64,000 bases of DNA from Lachnospiraceae bacterium. GTDB lineage: Bacteria; Bacillota; Clostridia; Lachnospirales; Lachnospiraceae. The stretch is from the NCBI GenBank assembly GCA_022790855.1, contig JAAVYA010000027.1:1-64000 (forward strand). Direction: 5' to 3'. Position 1 is the first letter of the stretch. Each line of letters starts with the position of its first letter. Below, one piece after another: positions 34,387 through 43,357 of this stretch. The position numbers were made by a program, and so were the translations under genes. A model generated the notes under the pieces. That model saw only the letters and a list, made by a program, of their open reading frames with translations, was not told where the DNA came from and made no database searches.

Positions 34387-34415
34387 ATTATATAGTGCTA
34401 CCATTTTTGCGTAAA
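34387..34415 (-). promoter_or_regulatory. Symporter operon promoter
   Basis: Minus strand TTTACG (34410-34415), 17-bp spacer, TATAAT (34387-34392), 45 bp before the symporter start. The weak -35 fits an activator such as the adjacent LysR protein. The rest of the 263-bp gap is AT-rich with no further gene. Confidence 0.65.
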
Positions 34416-34605
34416 ATTCAAATCCTATATGTTGCCATACAGTTTTGTTATAAGGTGGGATTTATCATATTGTTTTGTGGAATAAAATAGATAAAAAGAC
34501 TACAAATTCGCATTATTTAGCAATTTTGCAGTATTTTACCGTATATTTTTGCTCTATTTTTTATATTCAGGAATGGTATCATGCGAAATTGTAATGATTC
34601 CTTGC

Positions 34606-35490
34606 TTAAGATTTGCCTGCCAGAAAATTAGTCCTGAAAATTTCTTTCATGGGATTATAATGATCCACATTCCAGGCCAGTACCAGGCTGGGATCGCTGA
34701 TGGGATCCACCATTAGGAAACGGACCAAAGGATTTTGGTAGAGGATATTCCGGTTATCCAGAATACAGATGCCTACTCCGGCTTCCACCCAAAGCATTTC
34801 TTCCTGTAAAGAAGAGGCAAATTTTACTTTGGGGGTAAAGCCGCAGTTTTTGCAGGCGTCCAGAATCAGCTTCGGCGATATTTCCGAATCTTCCGTAGAT
34901 ACCATCATGATGGTATCGTCCTGGAAATCTGATAGTTTTACATAGGATGCATTGGCCAGGCGATGGTCTTTGTGTACGACCACATGATCCCGGGTGTGTT
35001 CGATAATCTGGTATAGTATTTTATCTCTGTCTTCTACGTCGAATCGTAAGGTGATGATCAGATCCAGGTCGTTGCTGTATAATTTTTCTACCAAGGCGTT
35101 AAAACTGTAGGTGCGAAGATTTATTTTTACTTGGGGATAGAATTCTGCAAAATGCCGCAGGACGTCCGGGAACAAGTCTCCCACATAGGCTCCCTCTAAA
35201 ATACCGATGTTCAGTTCCCCGTTTATGCCGGTAAAGCTGGCGGCGGCTTTCGCAATGGCCAGATTGTAGGAATTATAAATTTTTTCAAATTCTTCCAGCA
35301 GCACCACGGCGGCTGGGGTCAGCTTTACCTGGCGGTTGTTCCGCACAAAGAGCTGCATATTCAATTCTGATTCCATTGCCGCAATCTGGCGGCTGAGGGC
35401 CGGCTGGGTGATAAACAGCTTATCGGCAGCCTTTGTAAAGTTCAGGCATTTTGCCGCGGTGATGAAATATTTCATTTGTATCATGTTCAT
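34606..35490 (-). CDS. LysR-family transcriptional regulator
   Basis: 294 residues from ATG 35490 (GAGAGG 7 bp upstream); the longer frame from 35553 runs through the promoter and is rejected. The helix-turn-helix is KYFITAAKCLNFTKAADKLF followed by ITQPALSRQIAAMESELN. The effector domain begins GELNIGILEGAYVGDLFPDV. LysR proteins usually bind upstream of a neighbouring gene and activate it with a small ligand; the symporter operon directly downstream is the likely target. A perfect inverted repeat surrounds its own start region. Confidence 0.9.
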   Translation of the reverse strand: MNMIQMKYFITAAKCLNFTKAADKLFITQPALSRQIAAMESELNMQLFVRNNRQVKLTPAAVVLLEEFEKIYNSYNLAIAKAAASFTGINGELNIGILEGAYVGDLFPDVLRHFAEFYPQVKINLRTYSFNALVEKLYSNDLDLIITLRFDVEDRDKILYQIIEHTRDHVVVHKDHRLANASYVKLSDFQDDTIMMVSTEDSEISPKLILDACKNCGFTPKVKFASSLQEEMLWVEAGVGICILDNRNILYQNPLVRFLMVDPISDPSLVLAWNVDHYNPMKEIFRTNFLAGKS

Positions 35491-35494
35491 AGGG

Positions 35495-35553
35495 AAACCT
35501 CTCATCCTTTTCAATCTTTCTTTTACTATAACGGGATGAGAGGTTTTTGTCAA
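35495..35553 (-). promoter_or_regulatory. LysR promoter with 13-bp inverted repeat covering the ribosome site
   Basis: Minus strand TTGACA (35548-35553), 17-bp spacer, TATAGT (35525-35530): a near-consensus promoter. The arms AAACCTCTCATCC (fwd 35495-35507) and GGATGAGAGGTTT (fwd 35534-35546) are perfectly complementary. One arm lies in the promoter spacer; the other contains the LysR Shine-Dalgarno. Transcripts from this promoter start inside the loop and keep only one arm, whereas read-through mRNA from the ABC permease would fold and hide the ribosome site. Confidence 0.78.
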
Positions 35554-35565
35554 TGAAGCAGCCGA

Positions 35566-38358
35566 TCAGGCGTTTTCATTTTTCAGGATATCCATAATAT
35601 TTTCCCGGCCGATTCTACTCATGGAGTAGATCATGGTGCTTCCCACTACTAAAAAGACGCTTCCGACAGCAATGACGATGCTGTACCAGGGAATGTAGAA
35701 TGCAGTATCCCAGCCGTAGGAAATGCTGCGATAGATCCAAAAGGTTAAAAGGACGGAGGCCGGGAGTCCCAGCAGCAAGCCTTTGACGCCGTACAGCAGA
35801 CATTCATAGCACATCATGATACGGAACCCTCTGGGGGTCATTCCGGTGGATTTTAACATGGCAAATTCCCGTTTCCGCAGCCGGAGGTTGGTGGATATGG
35901 TGTTGAATACATTCGCGATGGAAATCAGGGAAATCAAAATAATAAAGCCATAGGAAAAAATGGTTATAATGGTAAACATGGTCCGCTGCTGCGCCATATC
36001 TTCCGCATAATCGTTGAGAGAGCTGGTGTTAAGCCCCAGCTGCGTCAAGACTTGGGAAATATCTTCCGTAGCCTGCTTATGGTCGTCGGCGGTAAAGTAA
36101 AATTCTACATTGGTTTCCAGGATTGAGGCGGCGTGGCCTGCACCCAGGACTTTTTCAATAGCGCTGACCGGATAGATCAGCGTGAGACCGGCAGAGTACC
36201 GTTCACCCAAAAAGTAGGGCGGCTGTCCTGGGACGGCGCCGATTTCCACTGGGACAAATTCTGTGCAGGATTCGGCGGGAACATTCATTAGATCTGCGTT
36301 TCGGTCCGTTTTGTGTTCAAAATAGTATTCCTCCTGGGCAGAGCTGGAAGAACCGGAGTATAGATATCCTTCCGGAACCTGAACCTGTAGCATCTCCATC
36401 TTAGATTTGTGATTGCTTAAGGTGTGGAAGGTGGAATATTTTCCGCTGTCACCATTGTAGTATCGGTAAAAATCGGATACGGCAGCCAAGGGGCGCTCCG
36501 GGGAGGAGAATGTATTGATATCGAAACCAGAGTCTGCCAGATATTCATGGAAGGAGGCATCGTCAATAAAAACAATGGGTACATCCATTTCAATGTAGTC
36601 CTGATGTTCTCTCCAGGAATCGTTGGAAGACGATTGTTCCATAAAGGATAGGTAATCCGGATTCAGGTCTTCGCGGGGAATGTGCACCTCGCAGTAATTA
36701 TCCAGGGCATAGGCGGCCTGGGAGACACTGTCTAAAGCTTTTAGTTTTTTTAGAACGTCTTCGTCGGAGGCCTCTGAATTATCCTGATAGCGGTAATATA
36801 CAATATCGCAGCCTGCGTCTAACATAATGCTCTCCGCGCCTTTCAGAAGATAAGAACAAAAGCTGCTGGCGGAGATAAATAATACCACACTTACAAACAG
36901 GGACAGTACGGTTGACCGATATTTTTTCCGATTCCGCTTGAAGTTTTTGGAGGCAAGCATACCTGAAAGACCAAACAGGCGGTAAGTCAGACGTGAGGTT
37001 CTCACTTTTTTGGGACGTATGTTAATGTCTGCGGTGAGGCGGATGGCTTCCATGGGAGACAGCTTGGCGCTGCGCCGTGCAGGAAGGTATGCGGAGATTA
37101 GTACCGTAAACAAACCGATCAATGCTGCGATTCCTATGGACTGGGGTGTTACATGCAGGCTAAGAGGAGTGGCCCATTCTCCCCAGAGGATACTGGACAT
37201 GGAGGATCCCACAAAGGAAAACGTGATCCCGATTCCTGCGATACCTGCCAGAATTCCTAGTGGAATCCCAATCAGACAGAGTACAAAGGCTTCAAACAGG
37301 ACGCTGTGAACAAGCTGTTTTTTTGTGGCTCCTAAGGAGGACAAAAGTCCAAATTGCTTCGTACGCTCTGAAACGGAGATGGAAAAAGCATTGTAAATCA
37401 GGGAAATAGAGCCAAATAAAATGATTACGATCAATACGCTTCCCAGGCCGTAGAGGACATTGTTATAGGAGGATTCATAGGAAGCTGCATACATCCGCAG
37501 TAAATCGGCGTTGGTGTCGGTGCCGGGAAGATCCGGGTAGTGCTGGTTCATCCAGGGAATGGCCGCCTTTGGGTTCTTAAAACGCAGGAAAGCAGTGTAG
37601 CCCCAGAGACTGTCGGAAGTATCCGCGCCGGAGGATTTTGGGGAACTCATGGTCAGAGCAGTATAACCGGGAGCCGCATAGCTTTCAATGGAAGGGCGGG
37701 TATATAGGCCAACTACCGTATAGGTACGGGAGAAATGTGGAAAAAAGTCTTCCACTTCCTGATTGGGATCACGGGATTCCCATGTGCCGGAAGCTACCTT
37801 TTGATTTTGCTCTTCCTCTGTATATAAATAGGGAGTATCCTGCCATAGAATACGTTCTTCTTCACCTCCAGCTCGGGAAATGCGGGTTCCGATCTGAAAT
37901 GTAACGGTATCTCCTACCTGATAGGTAACGCCGCCGTTGTAGGAGAGATGTTCCGGGATCAGAAGTTCCTTTTCATTTTCCGGAAGCCGTCCATCTGTGA
38001 CCATGAGAGGAAGCATCCCTTTTGCGTGTGCGTCCATGCCGCCGATGAACAGATAAGGCTTATCAGGATTGGTTCCGTCTTCTAGTTTTGCATAACCTAT
38101 ATTCTCCAGAAAAGAAGCAGTTTCGATATCATTGGTATCAGAAAAATCCTGGAGCGTCCCGTTGTCAGACGGAAGGCTGATATGCCAGTTTCCACTTCGC
38201 ACTTTTGCCATTTTCAGCAGATGGTTCTGGAAGGAGGCGATACTGGTAGTGACCGCCGTAAACATGGACAAAGATAACAGGATGCCGATAATGGTAACAA
38301 TTGTTCTGGTTTTATTTTCCTTTAAAGTCTTAATGGTTACTTTCTGGAAGATATTCAT
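35566..38358 (-). CDS. FtsX-type ABC transporter permease, two FtsX domains
   Basis: 930 residues. The pattern is helix 1 (ENKTRTIVTIIGILLSLSMF), a large extracellular domain, three helices (about 310-430) with SERTKQFGLLSSLGATKKQL and LPARRSAKLSPMEAIR, then a second helix (about 480), another large extracellular domain and three final helices with RLRKREFAMLKSTGMTPRGF. This is the MacB/FtsX mechanotransmission fold, used for peptide resistance or lipid/lipoprotein handling. It overlaps its ATPase gene by 4 bp and follows a histidine kinase/response regulator pair, as in bacitracin-type (Bce) modules, but it is longer than typical BceB. Confidence 0.9.
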   Translation of the reverse strand: MNIFQKVTIKTLKENKTRTIVTIIGILLSLSMFTAVTTSIASFQNHLLKMAKVRSGNWHISLPSDNGTLQDFSDTNDIETASFLENIGYAKLEDGTNPDKPYLFIGGMDAHAKGMLPLMVTDGRLPENEKELLIPEHLSYNGGVTYQVGDTVTFQIGTRISRAGGEEERILWQDTPYLYTEEEQNQKVASGTWESRDPNQEVEDFFPHFSRTYTVVGLYTRPSIESYAAPGYTALTMSSPKSSGADTSDSLWGYTAFLRFKNPKAAIPWMNQHYPDLPGTDTNADLLRMYAASYESSYNNVLYGLGSVLIVIILFGSISLIYNAFSISVSERTKQFGLLSSLGATKKQLVHSVLFEAFVLCLIGIPLGILAGIAGIGITFSFVGSSMSSILWGEWATPLSLHVTPQSIGIAALIGLFTVLISAYLPARRSAKLSPMEAIRLTADINIRPKKVRTSRLTYRLFGLSGMLASKNFKRNRKKYRSTVLSLFVSVVLFISASSFCSYLLKGAESIMLDAGCDIVYYRYQDNSEASDEDVLKKLKALDSVSQAAYALDNYCEVHIPREDLNPDYLSFMEQSSSNDSWREHQDYIEMDVPIVFIDDASFHEYLADSGFDINTFSSPERPLAAVSDFYRYYNGDSGKYSTFHTLSNHKSKMEMLQVQVPEGYLYSGSSSSAQEEYYFEHKTDRNADLMNVPAESCTEFVPVEIGAVPGQPPYFLGERYSAGLTLIYPVSAIEKVLGAGHAASILETNVEFYFTADDHKQATEDISQVLTQLGLNTSSLNDYAEDMAQQRTMFTIITIFSYGFIILISLISIANVFNTISTNLRLRKREFAMLKSTGMTPRGFRIMMCYECLLYGVKGLLLGLPASVLLTFWIYRSISYGWDTAFYIPWYSIVIAVGSVFLVVGSTMIYSMSRIGRENIMDILKNENA

Positions 38359-39038
38359 GGACGGATCACCTCATCCCTTGTAATTTTTCCATCTTCAATC
38401 GCGATTATACGATCTGCCTGAAGCGCTATATTTTCGTCATGAGTAATAATAATTAAGGTTTGATTATACTTTTGGTTGCTGAACTTCAGCAGTGATATAA
38501 TCTCCTGGCTGTTTTTGGAATCAAGGTTTCCGGTGGGTTCGTCTGCCAGTACCACCGCCGGGGCGTTCATCAGCGCCCGGCCGATGGATACCCGCTGCTG
38601 CTGCCCGCCGGAGAGCTGATTGGGAAGGTGGCCCTCACGTCCATTGAGACTGAGGATAGAGAGCAGCTCTTTTAAACGTTCCTGGTTCACGGGACGGCCG
38701 TCCATCAGAACCGGAAGAGTCATATTTTCCGTCACGTTCAAAACAGGGATCAAATTGTAGAATTGATAGATCAGCCCTACCTGACGGCGGCGGAAGACGG
38801 CGAGCTGGGATTCCGTTTGGGCGTATACGTCGTTTCCGTCCAGATATACATTTCCGCCGGTAGGCCGGTCTACGCCTCCAAGAATATGGAGTAATGTGGA
38901 TTTCCCGGAACCTGAAGGACCGATAATTGCTACAAATTCTCCTTTTCTTACGGAAAAAGAGACGTCGTTTAAGGCAAAGACTTGATTCTCCCCTTTTCCG
39001 TATATTTTTGTCAAATGATCTACTTTTAAGAGTTCCAT
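38355..39038 (-). CDS. ABC transporter ATP-binding protein (MacB/LolD/BceA type)
   Basis: 227 residues from ATG 39038 (GGAGGT site). Walker A GPSGSGKST, Q-loop YQFYNLIP, signature LSGGQQQRVSIGRAL, Walker B VVLADEPTGNLDS and the switch His in IIITHDENIA are all intact. It powers the 930-residue FtsX permease encoded 4 bp into its end. A separate response-regulator-like site and promoter precede it, so the transporter may be induced apart from the upstream regulators. Confidence 0.95.
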   Translation of the reverse strand: MELLKVDHLTKIYGKGENQVFALNDVSFSVRKGEFVAIIGPSGSGKSTLLHILGGVDRPTGGNVYLDGNDVYAQTESQLAVFRRRQVGLIYQFYNLIPVLNVTENMTLPVLMDGRPVNQERLKELLSILSLNGREGHLPNQLSGGQQQRVSIGRALMNAPAVVLADEPTGNLDSKNSQEIISLLKFSNQKYNQTLIIITHDENIALQADRIIAIEDGKITRDEVIRP

Positions 39039-39084
39039 TGTGATACCTCCATAAATAATTTGCAATGTCGTTCATTTGTCTTAT

Positions 39085-39137
39085 ATTGTAAAAGGAGAAA
39101 ATGACTTTGCCATGACTTTTCGGTGACAATATTGTCA
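39085..39137 (-). promoter_or_regulatory. ABC transporter promoter with 11-bp-phased direct repeats and a palindrome
   Basis: On the minus strand two AAGTCAT direct repeats (fwd 39112-39118 and 39101-39107) are 11 bp apart and end 10 bp before a TACAAT -10 box (fwd 39085-39090). This is the layout of OmpR-family response-regulator sites replacing the -35 element. TGACAATATTGTCA, a perfect 14-bp palindrome at 39124-39137, covers the end of the kinase gene. Confidence 0.65.
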
Positions 39138-40148
39138 TATTTCATTTTTGTAGAAATGGAGAATGAACCGGGCGCCGCCTTTATGACGATTTTCCGCTTT
39201 GATGGTGGCGTTTTGCCGGGCGAGAATAGTTCTGGACAGAGCCAGACCGATGCCGATACTTGTATCCTTAGAAGTTTTGCCTTTGTAGAAACGTTCAAAG
39301 AGACGGGGAAGATCCTGGGCGTCAAATCCGGGACCGTCGTCTTCAACGACTATTTCCGTAAAGATGGCGTTTTCCCTGGCAGTAACCAGGATGGAGCCTC
39401 CGGGGGGAGTGTGTTCCATACAGTTTTTTAAAATATTCCCCAGGGCTTCCGTCGTCCATGCAAAATCTCCCAGGACAGCCTCCCTGCGGGTATGGGCTTG
39501 AAAAGAGAAATGCTGTTCCCGAAGCTCCATGGGGATTTCCAGGGGCTGGGCGGCTGCGGATACCAACTTGGCAACTGGTATGTTTTCTGGTTTTAAAACT
39601 ACGGTGCCGGCGTCCAGGCGGGAAAGCTTTAGCAGAGCTTCAATGAGCCAGTCAATGCGGGAAATGAGAAGGGAAAGCTGATGAATCAGCGTACGGTTTT
39701 GTTCTTTAGAAGTATCGGGTTCCGTCAGTAAAGACAGAACCAGGCGGATGGAGGTTAGAGGAGTGCGGATCTGGTGAGAAATGTCCGCCATGGAGGAGGC
39801 CAGCTTTTGCTTATCCTCCATCAGTGCTTCCGATTGTTCCATTAACCGCGTGAACAGTTTATCGATCTGAATTTTTAAAATGGCCAGTTCCCCTTCACTA
39901 TAGTCAGAAAAATGAATGGCGCCATTGCCGTGGAGCGCCAGGTCGATTTCCTGGCACAGCAGCCGGATTCTGCGGTATCTGAAATAGGTGGTCAGAAGGT
40001 GCAGCAGTGCAAAGAAGAGACTGGCCAGGAGCATTACAACTGCAAAAGATAACCCTGCCCAAACATACACCGCTGTTGTAAAAAGTGCTGCCGCTGCGGC
40101 ATAGAAAAGCAGGTTCCGTTTGATTTCCGGATTACGAAAAAAGTGCAT
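39135..40148 (-). CDS. Sensor histidine kinase, intramembrane-sensing (BceS-like)
   Basis: 337 residues from ATG 40148 (AAGGAGG site); a longer frame to 40310 overlaps the regulator gene. Two N-terminal helices (about 12-55) are joined by only a few residues, so there is no extracellular sensor domain, as in intramembrane-sensing kinases that listen to an ABC transporter. The H-box is ISHQIRTPLTSIRL, the N-box NILKNCMEHTP, and the G-boxes DDGPGFD and GIGIGLALS. It should phosphorylate the regulator encoded 28 bp upstream. Confidence 0.92.
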   Translation of the reverse strand: MHFFRNPEIKRNLLFYAAAAALFTTAVYVWAGLSFAVVMLLASLFFALLHLLTTYFRYRRIRLLCQEIDLALHGNGAIHFSDYSEGELAILKIQIDKLFTRLMEQSEALMEDKQKLASSMADISHQIRTPLTSIRLVLSLLTEPDTSKEQNRTLIHQLSLLISRIDWLIEALLKLSRLDAGTVVLKPENIPVAKLVSAAAQPLEIPMELREQHFSFQAHTRREAVLGDFAWTTEALGNILKNCMEHTPPGGSILVTARENAIFTEIVVEDDGPGFDAQDLPRLFERFYKGKTSKDTSIGIGLALSRTILARQNATIKAENRHKGGARFILHFYKNEI

Positions 40149-40176
40149 AGAACGCCTCCTTGTAGATGTAGGTTCA

Positions 40177-40851
40177 TTATCCCAATTTATATCCCAGTCC
40201 TCGTATGGTACGGATAATGGCAGGATTGGTAGGATCGTCTTCAATTTTTCCCCGAATGCGTTTGATATAGACGGTAAGGGTATTATCGTTGACGAATTCG
40301 CCTGCCGCATCCCAAATTTCCATCAAAAGCTTTTCCCGGGAAAGCACAATGCCCCGGTTGGTAAAAAAGTATAGCAGCAGCCGGTATTCCAAAGCCGACA
40401 TAGGAATTTCATTGCCGTTTTTGGATACGCAGCCTCTTGCGGTATCCACGGAGATCGTTTCATATTCCAATACCGGCTGGGACAGACCCGAATATCTCCG
40501 CAGTACGCTTTTTATTCGGGAAACCAGTTCCCGGGGGCGGAAGGGTTTGGCGATATAGTCGTCGGCGCCCAGATCCAGGCCGGTGACCACGCTGTACTCG
40601 TCTCCGGAGGCTGTCAGGAAGATCACAGGGATGTTCCAGGAACCTTTCACGGCAGTACAGACCCCAAAACCATTGCCGTCTTTTAGAGACACGTCTAAAA
40701 GAACCAGGTCGCAGGAATGTTGTTCCAGGTGGGAGAGGGCCTGGGTTTGCCCGTCGGCATGGCTGATTTGAAATCCTTCTTTTGTAAGAAATTCAGTGAG
40801 GGTGGAAACGATGGAGGCATCGTCTTCCACTAGTAAAATGTGATAACTCAT
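40177..40851 (-). CDS. OmpR-family response regulator
   Basis: 224 residues. The receiver domain has the acidic pair VEDDAS, phospho-acceptor Asp in LVLLDVSLKDG (about 53), IFLTASG and DYIAKPF. The C-terminal winged helix shows MSALEYRLLLYFFTNRG and the recognition/wing region VYIKRIRGKIEDDP. Its ATG overlaps the stop of the PucR-type gene (4 bp), and the site is GGAGG. Likely target: the 11-bp-spaced repeats upstream of the ABC ATPase. Confidence 0.94.
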   Translation of the reverse strand: MSYHILLVEDDASIVSTLTEFLTKEGFQISHADGQTQALSHLEQHSCDLVLLDVSLKDGNGFGVCTAVKGSWNIPVIFLTASGDEYSVVTGLDLGADDYIAKPFRPRELVSRIKSVLRRYSGLSQPVLEYETISVDTARGCVSKNGNEIPMSALEYRLLLYFFTNRGIVLSREKLLMEIWDAAGEFVNDNTLTVYIKRIRGKIEDDPTNPAIIRTIRGLGYKLG

Positions 40852-42401
40852 TTTGATTCCTCCGGGAGCATTTTTAAGTAACGCATTAATTTATAGGAAA
40901 GTCCTAGGGACATGATCTCATCCCCGTCTTCCAGGCTGCAGCCGGTGAGACTTTTGATTTTGTTCATCCGGTACAGCAGGGTATTTTTGTGGATATGGAG
41001 ATTTTCCGCAGTTTTTCCTGGGTTCCCGGGGGTCTGCAAAAAGTGATACATGGTTTTTAGGAGTTCTGAATGACGCTCTGTATCGTGATAGAGGAGTTTC
41101 ATCATAGCGGGATGGATGAAATACTGCAGATCTTCCTCTTTCTCGCAGATCTCCATAATATGGTAGAAATAGGCGTCGGAATAGTAGTGGATAGGCCCGG
41201 GATCCTGGAGCCGAAGCCCGACTTCCGCAGCCTTTTGCGCTTGTAGATAGAATCTCCGGGCCGTTTTTAAGTCGGTAAAAAAATTGCTCATGCCTGCGGT
41301 GAGGGAATTGTTCACCAGGTAGGTTTCCAGGGTATGAAGTTCATAGGCGGACAGGCCGTTTTCCCGGGTTCTGGAAAACAGCATGACCAGGGTGTTTTCG
41401 TAAATGGCGTACAGGGAGCCGGTAAGGATGTTGTTTAATTCCCGCACGATCACCTCCAGCTTGGCGTTGGCTTCCCGATAGCTGGAAGCGGAAATCGTCA
41501 TAATATAAAGATCCTCCTTCAGGTCAAAGCCCAGGATATGGAGACGTTCCCGTACGCTGGGGTAGTTGGTGTCAGGGTTGTCCAAAAGATCCGCCAGAAA
41601 ATAGGAAAACATCACATCCCGGTTCTGATTATAAAAGCTGTCCTTTTGAAGCTCCATAGAGATAAAACGAGCCAGACGGGAGAGCAGCAGGGAGTCAATA
41701 TCCGTAATGGGCTTTAAGGATTCATATAACATTACTTTAGCCACTTCAATACCATGGATTTTCACAGGGGCGATGAGCATCCCCGTTCCATGAAGCGGCG
41801 TTTGGAAATAGTATGGAGTGTTGGAACTGCGCACCTTTTCATCCAGATTTGCTTCCCGAATGGAGCGGATGCCGGATTCCAGAATATACCCTGAGGCAAG
41901 CTCTTCCTCTAAAATCGTATTATTCGGGGAAAAAGCAGATGAAATTGCCAGATACTTGAAGCTGGAATCTACTACAAACACAGGATTGCCGAATACCTCG
42001 TAGGCAATATCCGCCATATATTGCAGCCCCTGGTCGGAGAAAAAAGCATTGGCAAAGAGATGAAGCCCGGCATTGGCCCGCTGCAGATGGGTAACCATGG
42101 CCTGTACTTGATTAAATAAGGGCTCAATGGGTTCGTCGCTGTCATAGTAGAGAATATTCAAAGGCGTGTTCCGGTAGTCCGATTCATGCAGACCGCGGCC
42201 ATAGCAGAGTAACTGCAGGGTATGGGGATATTCCGGCGGCGGCATCTTGGAGGACGGACAGAAATATAAAATATTGGATTCAAATGCAGTAGAATCGGAT
42301 GTATAAAAATGCAGGGAATAAATATCGGCGGAAGGGTCCTTTTTTCCGATCAGGGACAAAGGAAAATCCTCCAAATGCGCCAGAAGTTCATGTATTTCCA
42401 T
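40848..42401 (-). CDS. PucR/CdaR-type transcriptional regulator
   Basis: 517 residues. The C-terminal helix-turn-helix (about 455-510) reads TAENLHIHKNTLLYRMNKIK, the PucR HTH_30 signature. The middle contains a GGDEF-like degenerate domain (about 265-400), as in CdaR/PucR activators, and the N-terminal 250 residues form a sensor of unknown ligand. Such proteins usually control purine, sugar-acid or amino-acid use. Here it leads an operon with a Bce-like two-component system, an unusual association suggesting a second input into the transporter. Confidence 0.88.
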   Translation of the reverse strand: MEIHELLAHLEDFPLSLIGKKDPSADIYSLHFYTSDSTAFESNILYFCPSSKMPPPEYPHTLQLLCYGRGLHESDYRNTPLNILYYDSDEPIEPLFNQVQAMVTHLQRANAGLHLFANAFFSDQGLQYMADIAYEVFGNPVFVVDSSFKYLAISSAFSPNNTILEEELASGYILESGIRSIREANLDEKVRSSNTPYYFQTPLHGTGMLIAPVKIHGIEVAKVMLYESLKPITDIDSLLLSRLARFISMELQKDSFYNQNRDVMFSYFLADLLDNPDTNYPSVRERLHILGFDLKEDLYIMTISASSYREANAKLEVIVRELNNILTGSLYAIYENTLVMLFSRTRENGLSAYELHTLETYLVNNSLTAGMSNFFTDLKTARRFYLQAQKAAEVGLRLQDPGPIHYYSDAYFYHIMEICEKEEDLQYFIHPAMMKLLYHDTERHSELLKTMYHFLQTPGNPGKTAENLHIHKNTLLYRMNKIKSLTGCSLEDGDEIMSLGLSYKLMRYLKMLPEESK

Positions 42402-42613
42402 TGTAGGAAGCTCCTTTCAGGGCATTGTGTGTTTTCACAAAAATTGCGATAAAAAGAGGGATATAATTGTTTCGACGCCTGATAAAGCAATGGCTCAGGC
42501 TTTATTATATACAAATAATCCAACGCTGGCAACAATTACCTTATGTTTGACGGGGGAAAACATAAACTATTTTGTCAGACTTCATAAAAAAAACATAAAC
42601 TTCCGTTAAAATG

Positions 42614-42648
42614 TTGACAAGTATTCCATAAAGAGTTTAGTATGGAAT
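42614..42648 (+). promoter_or_regulatory. Promoter with inverted repeat upstream of the 42677 gene
   Basis: TTGACA (42614-42619), 18-bp spacer, TAGTAT (42638-42643). ATTCCATA (42623-42630) and TATGGAAT (42641-42648) form a perfect 8-bp inverted repeat spanning the spacer and the -10 box, a good operator candidate. The rest of the gap to the PucR gene is AT-rich, with nothing else recognised. Confidence 0.68.
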
Positions 42649-42676
42649 CATTACAAAGTAAAGAAAGGCCGTTACC

Positions 42677-43339
42677 ATGGAGACAGAGAAAAAAACATTT
42701 AAGACCATGACAGTGGGGGAGAAGCTGGAACATATCTGGGAGTATTATAAGTTAGCGTTGCTGATCATTTCGCTGGTGGTAGGGCTTGTGATTTATATTA
42801 TTTATAAGCTGGTGGCGCCGGAGCCGGACAGCATTCTGAATGTGACGATGGTGAATTCCTATCCCCTCAACGTGGAAGGGGAGGATACCTTTGACCGATA
42901 CTTAAAAGAGCATGGCTATAACCCCAAGGATGAGACTATCGCAGTAAATTCCACTTTGTATATGGATGCCAATAATGCCAGCCAGAGCAGTGCGGTTGCG
43001 TTTCAGGCCCTTCTGGCAATGTCCATAGTAGGGGAGATTGATTTGCTGATTGGGGATGAGGCGGTTTTTCAGCTTTTCGGTTCCGGGAACGGGTTATTGG
43101 AGATGGATACGGTGCTGCCAGAAGAGCTTGTGGAGAAATATCAGGACGACCTGTATACGGCCAGGGCCCAGGATACGGGTGAAGAATTTGTCTGCGGGAT
43201 CCGGCTGCCTAAGGGGAATCCCTTGGAGAAGGACGGATATTACGGAGAAGGGGTGATGGCAGGAATCCCCTATACCGGAGTGAACCAGGATGAGGCTAAG
43301 GAGATGCTGTTATATCTTCTTGGAGAAAACGATAAATAA
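42677..43339 (+). CDS. Membrane-anchored extracytoplasmic protein, unknown function
   Basis: 220 residues from ATG 42677. A 22-residue cytoplasmic segment and one helix (about 26-48, LALLIISLVVGLVIYIIYKL) lead to an extracytoplasmic domain. There DLLIGDEAVFQLFGSGNGL and GYYGEGVMAGIPYTGVNQDEAKEMLLYLL resemble the periplasmic-binding-protein fold in style. I do not recognise a named family. It is followed 18 bp later by a second small membrane protein, and the pair has its own promoter. Confidence 0.6.
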   Translation: METEKKTFKTMTVGEKLEHIWEYYKLALLIISLVVGLVIYIIYKLVAPEPDSILNVTMVNSYPLNVEGEDTFDRYLKEHGYNPKDETIAVNSTLYMDANNASQSSAVAFQALLAMSIVGEIDLLIGDEAVFQLFGSGNGLLEMDTVLPEELVEKYQDDLYTARAQDTGEEFVCGIRLPKGNPLEKDGYYGEGVMAGIPYTGVNQDEAKEMLLYLLGENDK

Positions 43340-43357
43340 AAAGGAGTGTAACGAGAC

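Noticed and set aside
40148-40310. Upstream extension of the histidine kinase
   Set aside because: Overlaps the response regulator end; ATG 40148 has AAGGAGG.
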